Part shown: positions 16,566 through 25,333 of the stretch, piece after piece | Numbering within the stretch: the first letter of the stretch is position 1 | Layout: every line of letters starts with the position of its first letter | Assembly: GCA_019310385.1 (NCBI GenBank) | Contig: JAFDEK010000026.1 | Location: 1 to 41,213 of the forward strand | DNA: 41,213 nt | From: Deltaproteobacteria bacterium | GTDB taxonomy: Bacteria > Myxococcota_A > UBA9160 > UBA4427 | Direction: 5' to 3' | The notes under the pieces: generated by a model | The model's input: only the letters and a program-made list of their open reading frames with translations | Databases searched by the model: none | Told to the model about the DNA's origin: nothing | Position numbers and translations under genes: made by a program

Positions 16566-17591
16566 ATGCGTGGACGTTCCCCCCAAGCGTTCATGGTGAC
16601 CCGATCTTTCGTGCTGCTCTGCCTTCTGGCACCGGCGCTGCTCTCTTGTGCGGGCACCCACTACGCGGCGCCGCCGGCGGCCAGCGTGCCGCAACCTCCG
16701 AGCTGGTACCTCGAGCCTCCCCGCGATTCCCACATGGCGCTCTTCGGTGTCGGCGCGGGGGCGAACCTGCCCGGCGCCAAGTCCGCGGCTCTCGCGGACA
16801 TCGGGGCGAAGCTCGCGGTCTCGGTTCGCGCGAAGTACGTCGAGCACACCGTGTGGCGGGATCAGGTCCTCGACGAGCGCATCGAGAACGACCTCGAGCT
16901 GCGGGTTCGCGACCGCACCTTTCGCGGCTACGAAGTGCTCGAGACGGATCTTGCGGGCGAGGCCTTCTACGCCCTCGTGAAGGTGGACCGCGAGCGCCTG
17001 TTCCGGGACAGCCGCGCCGACTACGAGGGGCTCGAGCAGGAGCTCGGCGCACGGCTCGGCCCGGCGGCCCAGCGCTCTGCTCTCGAATACTACAGCGCCT
17101 ACCGGGCCGCCCGGCCCGACCTGGAGCGCGCTTCGGAGAGCTTGCTCCTGCTCAAGGCCGTCGATCCCGGCTTCGACATCTCGCCAGAGGCCGCGCGCCA
17201 GCGTGCCTATCGCGATCGCTACGAAGAGGCCCGCCGCCGCCTGGTCTTCACGCTCGTGCCCGACGAGGCCTCCCACGGCCTCGGTCGGGTGATCCAGGAG
17301 CTGCTCTCCCAGGAGGGCTTCCTGGCGGAGTTCGGAAGCGAGTCGGCTTGCTCGGCGATCTGCGTCGAGATCTCCAGCAGCGAGTCCAGCCGCTACGCGG
17401 CGCGTCGCTACATGTCCACGGTGCAGGCCGTGTTTCGCGTGCGCGAGCCCTCCGGCGCCGTTGCGGTCATGCGACAGCACGAGGTGCGGGGGACGGCACT
17501 CACGGGCTATCCCGAGGCCAACCGCGCCGCCATGCGCAACTTCCAGGCGGGCTGCGAGAGACAGGGGATCCTCAGCGTCCTGGGCTTATGA
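16566..17591 (+). CDS. LPP20-like outer-membrane lipoprotein
   Basis: The protein has 341 residues with a lipoprotein signal ending LAPALLSC, so Cys28 would be lipidated. The mature N-terminus PSWYLEPPRDSHMALFGVGAGANLPGAKSAALADIGAKLAVSV matches the LPP20 family pattern (a P-x-W-Y motif followed by an ala-rich helix of repeated A-x-x-E/D residues). The remainder, with LVFTLVPDEASHGLGRVIQELLSQEGF, is unassigned. Either the ATG at 16566 or the one at 16593 starts it, since both retain the signal. The frame is open further upstream to 16368, but that part antisenses menB. The role is unknown and the protein is probably envelope-associated. A 13-bp tandem repeat follows the stop. Confidence 0.75.
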   Translation: MRGRSPQAFMVTRSFVLLCLLAPALLSCAGTHYAAPPAASVPQPPSWYLEPPRDSHMALFGVGAGANLPGAKSAALADIGAKLAVSVRAKYVEHTVWRDQVLDERIENDLELRVRDRTFRGYEVLETDLAGEAFYALVKVDRERLFRDSRADYEGLEQELGARLGPAAQRSALEYYSAYRAARPDLERASESLLLLKAVDPGFDISPEAARQRAYRDRYEEARRRLVFTLVPDEASHGLGRVIQELLSQEGFLAEFGSESACSAICVEISSSESSRYAARRYMSTVQAVFRVREPSGAVAVMRQHEVRGTALTGYPEANRAAMRNFQAGCERQGILSVLGL

Positions 17592-17598
17592 TGAAGGC

Positions 17599-17663
17599 CT
17601 GTAGTGAAGGTCTGTAGTGAGGGTCTGTAGTGAGGGTCTGTAGTGAAGGTCTGTAGTGAAGGT
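17599..17663. repeat. Five tandem 13-bp repeats between convergent lipoprotein genes
   Basis: Five head-to-tail copies of CTGTAGTGAAGGT or CTGTAGTGAGGGT run from 17599 to 17663. A decayed sixth copy (TGATGAAGGC) leads in from the stop codon of the upstream lipoprotein. The 13-base period breaks any reading frame and each copy carries TAG, so the array is non-coding. It lies between the convergent stops at 17591 and 17700. Confidence 0.9.
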
Positions 17664-17699
17664 CTTCGAGCGAGGCCGCGGGGCCGAAATGCGGCGGAT

Positions 17700-18749
17700 T
17701 CACTCCTGTCCTTGAAGGGTCAGGATCTCGCCGCAGCGGCGCAGCTCGAAGCGCGTCGCAATGGAGTTCTCGTAGACGCCACGAACGAGATCGCCGGAGA
17801 GGATGGGCTGCTCGAGGGCGTCCACGTCCACGGTGATCCATGAGTAGTCGTCTCCGATCTCGTCGCTGATGCGACCCCCGCCAATCCTGCGCGCGTCGCG
17901 CAGGCGCCGCCCGTCCCGGGCGGTCATGTACTGCACCCGGAAGATGTCGAGCTCGAGGTCCCTTCGAGCGCCGTTTCGCTTGCCCAGGGAGGTCCGGAAG
18001 ATGTGCGCATCCTCGGTCATGCTGACCCGGTGCTCCTCCACGTAGCCGCGGGGTGGGAAACGCTTCTTCAAGGGGAGGTCGAGGCAGGGGAGCGCCTCCT
18101 CCAGGATCTCCTCGAGGAAGACCTCCTCGCGGGTCTGCGAGATCGGGCAGCTCGCGTCGCGATTCTTCTCGTCGAAGTCTCCCGAGTTGCGCAAGGTGAA
18201 GGTCGTGTGTGCCACGTCGTCGGTCGGGACCGCGAAGACCTTGATTTCGAGCTCGATCTCGCCGTAGTGCTCGCAGGTGCCGGGCTCCTGCTCGAGCTGC
18301 TCCTCGTTCTTGAAGAGACGGCGCGGCGGCGCGTAGTCGGCCCACTGCCGGAAGCGGGTCATGCGGGAGACGAGGGCCCAGTCGGCCCCGGTGAACTCGT
18401 TGCTGCCGCGAGCGCCCTCGGCGGCCTCGAGCTCTTCGCGCACCACTGCGAGGTCGTGGATGCCCCGATCGATCACGCCCACGCCCGCCTCGCCCAGGAT
18501 CCGCTCGAGCTTGCGCTGGAGTGTGGCCATGGCGCGCCCGACCTCGGCCTCCGGTAGATCGCCCGTGTAGCGATTCGCGAGCACGACCTCGGTCTTCTGC
18601 CCGCGGAGCTCCGATTCGCTGGGGTGTGGATACACCCGGTTCAGCTCGACGGCTTCGTAGTCCCTGCGCGGGTTCCCGATCCGGGTGCTGCTGCAGCTCG
18701 CCAGGAGGGCGGTGATGGCCACGACTGCGATGGAGTGCTTCGTCTTCAC
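17700..18749 (-). CDS. Predicted lipoprotein, function unknown
   Basis: The protein has 349 residues starting at a GTG (18749, VKTKHSIAVVAITALLASC). A GTG two codons upstream at 18755 is equally possible, and GGCGGGGGT lies just before. The lipobox LLASC places the lipidated Cys at residue 19. The mature part has no motif I recognise. It contains EAEVGRAMATLQRKLERILGEAGVGVIDRG, suggesting an assembly or curli-type fold, and four cysteines that could form disulfides. The last ten residues are LRRCGEILTLQGQE-like. The upstream small membrane protein gene ends 53 bases before it and may be co-transcribed. Confidence 0.75.
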   Translation of the reverse strand: MKTKHSIAVVAITALLASCSSTRIGNPRRDYEAVELNRVYPHPSESELRGQKTEVVLANRYTGDLPEAEVGRAMATLQRKLERILGEAGVGVIDRGIHDLAVVREELEAAEGARGSNEFTGADWALVSRMTRFRQWADYAPPRRLFKNEEQLEQEPGTCEHYGEIELEIKVFAVPTDDVAHTTFTLRNSGDFDEKNRDASCPISQTREEVFLEEILEEALPCLDLPLKKRFPPRGYVEEHRVSMTEDAHIFRTSLGKRNGARRDLELDIFRVQYMTARDGRRLRDARRIGGGRISDEIGDDYSWITVDVDALEQPILSGDLVRGVYENSIATRFELRRCGEILTLQGQE

Positions 18750-18802
18750 CGTCACCCCCGCCGTCGAGTATAGCCGCAGCAGCGCAGCGTCTGGCGCCGC
18801 GA

Positions 18803-19024
18803 TCACCTATCGAGCAGCTTGCGGGTGCGCTCTTCGCCCAGCTCGATGGAGCGGTTCACGCGCTCTTCGACGCGCTTCGGTGTGGAGACGAAGGCGGAGG
18901 CCGCCTCGGCTTCCTTGCGGCTCGAGAAGACGCCTCCGAAGGCGCCGTCCACCCCCTCGACGTAGAACTCCATCCCGACCCAGACGAGGCCGACGATAAA
19001 CGCGATACGCAGCACGCTTCCCAT
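18803..19024 (-). CDS. Small single-span membrane protein
   Basis: The 73-residue product has one hydrophobic segment at 4-17 (VLRIAFIVGLVWVG) and a charged C-terminal half rich in Arg, Glu and Lys that looks helical. GGGAGGT lies eight bases before the ATG at 19024, which supports translation. It has no family I recognise. It lies between the LysR gene, which ends 66 bases upstream, and the lipoprotein gene, all on the minus strand. Confidence 0.65.
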   Translation of the reverse strand: MGSVLRIAFIVGLVWVGMEFYVEGVDGAFGGVFSSRKEAEAASAFVSTPKRVEERVNRSIELGEERTRKLLDR

Positions 19025-19090
19025 GCGGAGACCTCCCTTTCTCTCCCTTATCGGCCAACCCCATGCTGGGCCTATGGTGGGAAAGGAGCG

Positions 19091-20026
19091 CTATTCCGGA
19101 TTCGTCGCGCCAGAGTCTCCGAGTAGCTCGTCGAGGCCGTCGTCCCAGTAGGGGCGGGGGCCGCAGTGGGCGGTCAGGTAATCGACGAAGTGCCGCACCT
19201 TTGCGGAGAGGTGGCGGCGGTGGGGATAGAGGGCGTGAATGGCGATGTCGGCCTCGAGGCCGGCCACCGGCAGGCTCTGGAGGCGGCCGGCCAGCAGGTC
19301 TTCGGACACCAGGAAGGTGGGGAGCAGCGCAATCCCGAGCCCGGCCAGCAGCAGCTGCCGGGTCAGCTCGCCGTTGTTGCTGCGGTGGCGGATGGGGACA
19401 CTGATCCGCTGGGCCCCCTCGAAGCTCCAGCTCCGCTCGAGCTCGTACGCGTAGCCGATGCGCGTGTGGGCCAGCAGGTCGCGGCCGCTGCGCGGCGTGC
19501 CCTTGCGGGCGAGGTAGTCGGGTGACGCGCACAGGACCCTGCGGCAGGGCGCCAGGGTGCGGGCGACCAGGCTCGAGTCGGGCAGGGCGCCGATCCGCAC
19601 CACCACGTCGAAACCCTCGTCCACCACGTCGACGAAGCGATCCTGGAAGTCGACCTGCAGCTCGAGGTCGGGGTGCTCGCCGGCGAAGCGCGCGATGGGC
19701 TCGGCGAGGTGGGCCCGGCCGAAGTCCATGGGCGCACCGACGCGCAGGGTGCCCCGTGGCTCGGCCTGTAGCTGGGTGGCGGCCTGCTCGGCCTCGCTGA
19801 CGTCGTGGAGCACGGCCTGGATGCGCTCGTGGAAGGCGCGGCCCGCCTCGGTGGGGGAGACCCGGCGCGTAGTGCGGTTCAGCAGGCGGACGCCCAGGCG
19901 CTCCTCGAGGGCCTTCACCTGCTTGCTCACCGCGCTGGGCGTGACGCCCAGGGCCTCAGCGGCCGCCGTGAAGCTCCCCCGCGTCGCCACTTGGGAGAAG
20001 CTTTCGAACTCGAAGAGCTTGTCCAT
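19091..20026 (-). CDS. LysR-family transcriptional regulator
   Basis: The 311-residue regulator has an N-terminal winged helix-turn-helix (FSQVATRGSFTAAAEALGVTPSAVSKQVKALEERLGVRLLNRTTRRV split over residues 8-52) and a substrate-binding domain (GTLRVGAPMDFGR onward, 92-300). It looks like the CrgA/YhjC-like subgroup that usually controls a neighbouring enzyme in response to aromatic or quinone-type compounds. The start at 20026 is supported by GGGGGA seven bases upstream. The frame is open for nine more codons. It is divergent from the glutathionyl-hydroquinone reductase gene, with 122 bases between, the standard arrangement for a LysR protein and its target. Confidence 0.93.
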   Translation of the reverse strand: MDKLFEFESFSQVATRGSFTAAAEALGVTPSAVSKQVKALEERLGVRLLNRTTRRVSPTEAGRAFHERIQAVLHDVSEAEQAATQLQAEPRGTLRVGAPMDFGRAHLAEPIARFAGEHPDLELQVDFQDRFVDVVDEGFDVVVRIGALPDSSLVARTLAPCRRVLCASPDYLARKGTPRSGRDLLAHTRIGYAYELERSWSFEGAQRISVPIRHRSNNGELTRQLLLAGLGIALLPTFLVSEDLLAGRLQSLPVAGLEADIAIHALYPHRRHLSAKVRHFVDYLTAHCGPRPYWDDGLDELLGDSGATNPE

Positions 20027-20061
20027 GGATTCCCCCTGTCGATTGATTCCCAACAGGCACG

Positions 20062-20090
20062 AATATTGTGCATTTCTGCTGGATTATCAA
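20062..20090 (-). promoter_or_regulatory. Possible sigma-70 promoter of the LysR gene
   Basis: On the minus strand TTGATA (20090-20085) and AATATT (20067-20062) are separated by 17 bases, inside the only AT-rich patch of the LysR/reductase intergenic region. The match is 5 of 6 at -35 and 4 of 6 at -10. The region is short enough that a regulator bound here would affect both divergent genes. This is a consensus match only. Confidence 0.4.
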
Positions 20091-20148
20091 TTCCTGATCC
20101 GTAACCGATTCTCTGGCCTGATCGAGGATGAGAGAGGAGGAGAGTCCC

Positions 20149-21108
20149 ATGGGTAAGCTGATCGAAGGAAAGTGGAGCGAGCACGGGTACGACACCGCCT
20201 CCAGCAATGGGCGCTTCGTCCGCAAGGACAGCAGCTTTCGCGACTGGATCCGTGCCGACGGCTCCACCCCCTTTGCTCCCGAGGCGGGCCGCTACCACCT
20301 CTACGTCTCCCTCGCCTGCCCCTGGGCGCACCGCACGCTGATCTTCCGCAAGCTCAAGAAGCTCGAGGAAGTGATCTCGTTCTCGGTGGTGGATCCCTTC
20401 ATGGGGGCCGACGGCTGGGCCTTCGGCGAATCGCCCGGTGCGACGCCGGACAGCGTGGGCGGCCACCGACTTCTGCGGGAGCTCTACGTGGCGGCGGACG
20501 CCCTCTACACCGGCCGCGTCACGGTTCCGGTGCTCTGGGACAAGCAGCTCGGCCGCATCGTGAACAACGAGTCCTCCGAGATCATCCGCATGTTCAACTC
20601 GGAGTTCGACGGCCTGGGCGCCGCCTCGCTGGACTTCTACCCCGAGGCGCTGCGGGAGGAGATCGACACGCTGAACGATTACGTGTACCCGCGCATCAAC
20701 AACGGCGTCTATCGCTGCGGCTTCGCGACCAGCCAGGATGCCTACGCGGAGGCCTTCGGCGAGCTCTTCGAGGCCCTGGACCTGCTGGACGCGCGGCTCG
20801 CAGGCCAGCGCTATCTGGCGGGCGATCGTGTGACCGAGGCCGATTGGCGCCTCTTTACCACGTTGGTGCGCTTCGACGCGGTGTACGTGGGCCACTTCAA
20901 GTGCAACCGCCAGCGCATCGCCGACTACGCGCAGCTCTCGGGCTACCTGCGCGAGCTCTACCAGGTGCCGGGCGTGGCGGAGACCGTGGACTTCGCCCAC
21001 ATCAAGCGCCACTACTACGAGAGCCACACGAGCATCAACCCCACCGGCGTCGTGCCCCTCGGCCCCAACCTGGACCTCGACGCGCCGCACGGGCGCGATT
21101 GCCTCTAG
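20149..21108 (+). CDS. Glutathionyl-hydroquinone reductase (Xi-class GST)
   Basis: The 319-residue protein belongs to the YqjG/ECM4 class, which reduces glutathionyl-hydroquinones and related conjugates in the cytoplasm. The active-site motif ACPWAHRTLIFRKLKKLE has the nucleophile Cys57. Other class marks are FMGADGWAFGE, VPVLWDKQLGRIVNNESSEIIRMFNSEF, NNGVYRCGFATSQ and FTTLVRFDAVYVGHFKCN. The C-terminus ends INPTGVVPLGPNLDL. AGGAGGAGAG precedes the ATG at 20149, so this start is preferred over the in-frame ATG at 20128. The gene is divergent from a LysR regulator. Induction by quinones or aromatics is an inference from the context. Confidence 0.95.
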   Translation: MGKLIEGKWSEHGYDTASSNGRFVRKDSSFRDWIRADGSTPFAPEAGRYHLYVSLACPWAHRTLIFRKLKKLEEVISFSVVDPFMGADGWAFGESPGATPDSVGGHRLLRELYVAADALYTGRVTVPVLWDKQLGRIVNNESSEIIRMFNSEFDGLGAASLDFYPEALREEIDTLNDYVYPRINNGVYRCGFATSQDAYAEAFGELFEALDLLDARLAGQRYLAGDRVTEADWRLFTTLVRFDAVYVGHFKCNRQRIADYAQLSGYLRELYQVPGVAETVDFAHIKRHYYESHTSINPTGVVPLGPNLDLDAPHGRDCL

Positions 21109-21179
21109 CAGCCTGCTAGCCCGGGGCCGCGGCTTTCGCGGCTCTTGCACCACGGCCGCAGGGCCGGGGCCGCCTCGAT

Positions 21180-22109
21180 CTACTCGCGGATCTCCGGCCG
21201 CTGGATCAGCTCGAGGCAGGTGCCGTCTGGATCCTCGAAGAAGATCGCCCACACCCCGTCGATGGGGATCTCGTCTCCCATGTCGAGCCAGACCGGCGGG
21301 CCGCACTCGACACCCTCGGCGAGGAGCGCCTCCTGGCACGCGTGGGCGTCCTCGACGAGGAAGGCCATGCGGTAGAGGCCGAGGTGGTTCGCTTCCGCGT
21401 AGGGGCGGCCGACGGGCTTCGGCTCCAGCCACTCGTGGAGGTCGATGACGAAGTGCTCGCTCTGGCCGGGCAGGGCGAGGAAGTCGGCGCGCCACTCGAC
21501 GGACCCGGCGAGGCCGAAGCCCCGGCCCTCCACCGGGCCCGGGCTCGAGCGGCCGATGACCTCGAGGCCGAGCACGCGCTGGTACCACTCGGAAGATCGT
21601 GCGAGGTCCGAGCAGTTGACGTTGACGTGGATCATGCGCGGCTCGCCGGCGAGCTCGATGAATTCGACCGTGCTCCCGTCGGGATCGGCGGCGCAGAAGA
21701 AGCGCGCCGTCAGCCCCGAGCCCGGGTCGATGGACACATCGTGGGGCTCGCTGCGGCACGCCACGCCGGCCGCGCTCAGCCGGGCGTGCAGGGCTGCCAG
21801 GTCCGGGTGGGTGAAGCAGAGGCGGAAGTAGCCGAGATGGTTTGCGTCTGCGTAGGGACGCCCCGTCGGTCCGGGGCGCTTCCATTCGAGCAGGTCGACG
21901 GCCGGGCCCGCGAAGCCGCGCGCATCGTGGAGCAAGTGCGCGTCCCACTGCACCTCGCCCTCGAGGCCGAATCCCTCCCCCTTCTGGGGCACCGGGTTGG
22001 TGTGGGTGAGCGGCGAAAGGCCCACCCTATCGCGGTAGAAGGCCAGGGAGCGCTCGAGCTTCGAGCAGTTCACGTTGACGTGCATGACCGAGAGCAGCGG
22101 CACCGGCAT
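21180..22109 (-). CDS. Tandem VOC (glyoxalase/dioxygenase-fold) protein
   Basis: The 309-residue protein is two VOC domains joined head to tail. The first starts VMHVNVNCSKLERSLAFYRDRVGL (8-31) and the second MIHVNVNCSDLARSSEWYQRVLGLEV, with similar ends at STVEFIEL and TCLELIQR. Each half keeps the His near its first strand and a Glu in the last strand, the usual metal ligands. GRPYADANHLGYFRLCF and GRPYAEANHLGLYRMAF are clearly duplicated segments. The substrate is not predictable. The fold includes glyoxalases, ring-cleaving dioxygenases and fosfomycin-type resistance enzymes, and the domain pair matches the size of extradiol-type enzymes. Confidence 0.85.
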   Translation of the reverse strand: MPVPLLSVMHVNVNCSKLERSLAFYRDRVGLSPLTHTNPVPQKGEGFGLEGEVQWDAHLLHDARGFAGPAVDLLEWKRPGPTGRPYADANHLGYFRLCFTHPDLAALHARLSAAGVACRSEPHDVSIDPGSGLTARFFCAADPDGSTVEFIELAGEPRMIHVNVNCSDLARSSEWYQRVLGLEVIGRSSPGPVEGRGFGLAGSVEWRADFLALPGQSEHFVIDLHEWLEPKPVGRPYAEANHLGLYRMAFLVEDAHACQEALLAEGVECGPPVWLDMGDEIPIDGVWAIFFEDPDGTCLELIQRPEIRE

Positions 22110-22191
22110 CCCGAGAGACTAACCCAGGCCCCGCCCTGCACGCCCGGGCCGGCGCGGGGCGATTCGGGATCGGGCGGGCTAGGGTCGGGCG

Positions 22192-24225
22192 ATGCTCGAC
22201 CGCTGGATTCCCCTCTGGAGCAGGCTCCGGGCTAGCGCTCCGGCCCGGGAGCTGACGCTCTTCTGCGGATTCGCCGCGCTCGCGCTCGGGATGAACGGGT
22301 CGCGGACCTTTCCTCTCGACGGCCTCGACCCACTCTTCGCCGGCGACCTCTACGATCACGGCCAGATGGCCTGGAACCTGTGGCATTCGGCCGAGTCGGT
22401 GCTGAGCGGCCGCAACCCCTTGTTCAGCGAGATCGTCTTCTACCCGGTCGGCGCGAGTCTCGCGGGACACACCAGCGTCGTGGGCTTCTTCCCCATCGCG
22501 ATCCTCGTGAAGCTCCTGAGCTGGAACGACCCCCTCTACCCGGTGATGGCCTACCACGGGACCCGCGTCCTGTGCTTCAGCTTGCTGCTCTACTTCATAT
22601 TCAAGGCCCTGCGAGCGGTGGGCTGCGGCCCGCTACCCGCGCTGATCGGTGCCGTGGGCTTCGCCTTCGGTGACTTCTTCTACGCCCACTGGCTGCACCT
22701 GAACCACCTGGCGGGCTTCTTCATTCCCCTGGTGGCCTGGCTCGCGATTCGCCTCTACCAGGATCCGAGCCGGAATCGCGTGCTCGCCCTCGCCGCCGCC
22801 ATGGGGGCGGCGATCTACTTCACCGAGCTCTCTCTCTTCATCGTGGTGCTCTTCGCCCTCTTCGTGGGGGTTTCGCTGCTGTGGCGCGAATCTCGCGAGC
22901 GGACGTTGGAGATCGTCTCCTCCCTGGGCCCGGGACCCCTGCTCCAGGGCGGCCTGCTATTCGCGCTGATCGTGGCTCCCTTCCTCTACGCCTACGCGAG
23001 CTCGGGCATTCTGCCGCCGGACGAGTCCTGGTTCGATGCGCTGGTGGCGAACCTCATGGGCTACGTGGTTCCCTCGCACAGCGGCACAACGCTCTATGGG
23101 GAGCTCTTCCAGCCGCTGAGCCGCCGCATCGTGGGGGGGGCGACCGGCTGGGAGATCTTTCTGGGCTATCCGCTGATCCTTGCCTCCCTCGCTTCCCTGA
23201 GTCAGCTCGAACGGCCGCATCTGCGCAGCCTGTGGATCGTGGCGCTCTTCGCTCTCGCGCTCAGCTTTGGCCCCACGCTCAGAGTGTTCTCGACCGACAC
23301 CGGGATCGCGATGCCCTACGCGTGGCTCGTGGACGCGCCCTTCTTCGGTCAGAACCGCGCGCCGGTGCGCCTCGCCGTCTTCGTGCTCTTCGGCTTTGCT
23401 TTCTTCGCCGCAATGGGTCTCGACGGTCTTGCGAAGAAGGCCCAGGGCCGGGTGCACCCGGCCGCAATCACAGCACTGCTCCTCGCCCTGCTCGCGTGGA
23501 CCTTGCTCGAGACCCGCCCGCCGCCGGCGGACCCGCGCGATCCCTTCGAGATCCCGCAGGCCTTCGCCGAGCTCGTGGAGGGGCCGGTGATGCACGTCCC
23601 CTTCGCCCGCCAGCCGGGCAACCAGGCGTTCTACCAGACGCTGCACGGGCAGCCCATCACCTACGGCTATCTCGCTCGCAGCAGCCAGCGCCAGATCGAT
23701 CACGTCGAGGAGTTCGAGGCCGCCATCGATGCGGGCGGCGAGCCGTTGCGCGCCATTCTCGAGGCCAAGGGGATCGAGAACGTCATCGTGACGACGCGCA
23801 TTCCCTTTCTCCAGCTGCGGGGCTTCCTGGACCTGCCCGTCAACGTCGTGTTGCTGCACCCCCAGGCGCGGGAACTCGTGGCGCTGCTCGGCGACCTCGA
23901 GGCGGGGATGCAGGGCGAGGGATCGGAGCGGAGCGGGGAGGCCGGGGCCGGCGGGGAGAGGTGGTTTCGTCTGCCGCGCGCCACGACAGCGGAGCAGATC
24001 GACCTGCGAGCCGGGAGCAACGACCACTACTGGATCGAGCTCCATCGAGGGCCGAAGCGGGTGGGAGTGCTCTGGGCGAAGCCCGACCACTCGCGCTCTG
24101 GGCTGAGCTGGCGGGCACTCGAGCTTCCGACCCGGCTGCGGGGCGTGAACTTCGACCGCATCCGAGTGGAGGGCCAGCACGGGGACGGGCGCTACGAGAT
24201 CGCCGGGCTGGTGATCTCCAGGTAG
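22192..24225 (+). CDS. Large polytopic membrane protein, GT-C glycosyltransferase-like
   Basis: The 677-residue protein has about ten hydrophobic spans between residues 20 and 440, followed by a soluble C-terminal part of about 200 residues. The first extracytoplasmic loop has FAGDLYDHGQMAWNLWH with acidic residues, the position of the catalytic Asp in GT-C lipid-linked sugar transferases. The layout (polytopic core then soluble domain) matches putative dolichol/polyprenyl-phosphate mannosyltransferase-like proteins. No neighbouring glycan gene helps. The ATG at 22192 has GGGTCGGGC upstream rather than a good Shine-Dalgarno. The exact substrate is unknown and the family call is a judgement from topology. 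Confidence 0.7.
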   Translation: MLDRWIPLWSRLRASAPARELTLFCGFAALALGMNGSRTFPLDGLDPLFAGDLYDHGQMAWNLWHSAESVLSGRNPLFSEIVFYPVGASLAGHTSVVGFFPIAILVKLLSWNDPLYPVMAYHGTRVLCFSLLLYFIFKALRAVGCGPLPALIGAVGFAFGDFFYAHWLHLNHLAGFFIPLVAWLAIRLYQDPSRNRVLALAAAMGAAIYFTELSLFIVVLFALFVGVSLLWRESRERTLEIVSSLGPGPLLQGGLLFALIVAPFLYAYASSGILPPDESWFDALVANLMGYVVPSHSGTTLYGELFQPLSRRIVGGATGWEIFLGYPLILASLASLSQLERPHLRSLWIVALFALALSFGPTLRVFSTDTGIAMPYAWLVDAPFFGQNRAPVRLAVFVLFGFAFFAAMGLDGLAKKAQGRVHPAAITALLLALLAWTLLETRPPPADPRDPFEIPQAFAELVEGPVMHVPFARQPGNQAFYQTLHGQPITYGYLARSSQRQIDHVEEFEAAIDAGGEPLRAILEAKGIENVIVTTRIPFLQLRGFLDLPVNVVLLHPQARELVALLGDLEAGMQGEGSERSGEAGAGGERWFRLPRATTAEQIDLRAGSNDHYWIELHRGPKRVGVLWAKPDHSRSGLSWRALELPTRLRGVNFDRIRVEGQHGDGRYEIAGLVISR

Positions 24226-24268
24226 CGGGTGCGGGTCCTGTGGCGGCTGGGAAAGCCCGCCTGCGCGT

Positions 24269-25264
24269 TCAGCCGCTCTCGCTCTCGTGCCCGGCCGGGC
24301 GTCGTCGCAGTCCAGTGTAGGCCTCCCCGGGGTCGCGGCCCTCGTAGATCACCTTCTGGATCTGGTCCGCGATGGGCATCTCGACGTCGTACTGCTTCGC
24401 CAGCTCGACCACGACGCTCGAAGTCTTCACGCCCTCGGCCACCATGTGCATCTCGGCGGTGATCTCCTCGATAGATCGGCCGCGTCCCAGCTGCTCCCCC
24501 ACGTAGCGGTTGCGGCTGTGCTGGCTGATGCAGGTTGCGAGCAGGTCGCCCAGCCCGGCCAGGCCCGCGAAGGTCGCCGGCTCGCCCCCCATGGCGACTC
24601 CGAGCCGGGTGAGTTCCGCCAGGCCCCGGGTGATCACCAGGGAGCGGGTGTTGTCGCCCACCATCAGCGCCTCGGCCATGCCCGTCGCGATGGCAATCAC
24701 GTTCTTCAGGGCTCCCCCGAGCTCGCAGCCGATCACGTCGTGGTTCGTGTAGACCCGGAAGAGCCCCTTCGTGAAGACGCGCTGCAGCGCCGCGGCGACC
24801 TTGAGGTCTCTCACCGCGATCACGCTGGCGGCCGCCTTTCCGTCGACGATCTCCCGGGCGAGGTTGGGGCCCGTCAGCACCGCGGCGGGGTGGTCGGGCA
24901 TGAGCTCTTCGATGATCTGGGACATGCGCAGCATGCTGCCCTGCTCGAGGCCCTTGGTGAGGCTCACGATGGGGACCCAGGGACGCACGTGGGGAGCCGC
25001 GGTCTCGAGGATCTCACGAAAGCCGTGGGAGGGGATTCCGATTACGAGTGCGTCGGCCTCGCGCACCGCCTCCTCGAGATCGGCGGTCGCCCGCAAGTTG
25101 TCGTGGAGCTTCGCCGCGGGGAGGTAACGCTCGTTGCTGTGCTGCTCGTTGATCTCCCGGGCCGCCTCCGGGTTCCGGGCCCACACCCGAGTCGGAGCAT
25201 TTGCCGCGGCGATGTTGGCGACCGTGGTCCCCCAGGACCCCGCGCCGAGAACAGTGACTCGCAT
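24269..25264 (-). CDS. gpsA: NAD(P)-dependent glycerol-3-phosphate dehydrogenase
   Basis: GpsA (331 residues) reduces dihydroxyacetone phosphate to sn-glycerol-3-phosphate, the backbone for glycerolipids. The dinucleotide motif is VLGAGSWGTTVANIAA (5-20). The family segments SLTKGLE, AVLTGPNLARE, GCELGGALKNVIAIATGMAEAL (with the catalytic Lys) and the loop LAGLGDLLATC-SQHSRN are present. The start at 25264 has GGGAG seven bases upstream. Two in-frame ATG/GTG codons lie further upstream. It is the last gene of a minus-strand lipid cluster and begins 69 bases after the HAD-PlsC stop. It is convergent with the membrane protein gene. Confidence 0.96.
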   Translation of the reverse strand: MRVTVLGAGSWGTTVANIAAANAPTRVWARNPEAAREINEQHSNERYLPAAKLHDNLRATADLEEAVREADALVIGIPSHGFREILETAAPHVRPWVPIVSLTKGLEQGSMLRMSQIIEELMPDHPAAVLTGPNLAREIVDGKAAASVIAVRDLKVAAALQRVFTKGLFRVYTNHDVIGCELGGALKNVIAIATGMAEALMVGDNTRSLVITRGLAELTRLGVAMGGEPATFAGLAGLGDLLATCISQHSRNRYVGEQLGRGRSIEEITAEMHMVAEGVKTSSVVVELAKQYDVEMPIADQIQKVIYEGRDPGEAYTGLRRRPAGHESESG

Positions 25265-25333
25265 CTTCATTCTCCCGGGACACCCCGGAACCAACTCAGT
25301 CGGTCCCGGTTCTTGCGCATTGCGTGGCGCGGC

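Noticed and set aside
15398-17663. CRISPR array
   Set aside because: The repeats at 15398-15508 and 17599-17663 are directly adjacent without unique spacers, and no cas genes are present.
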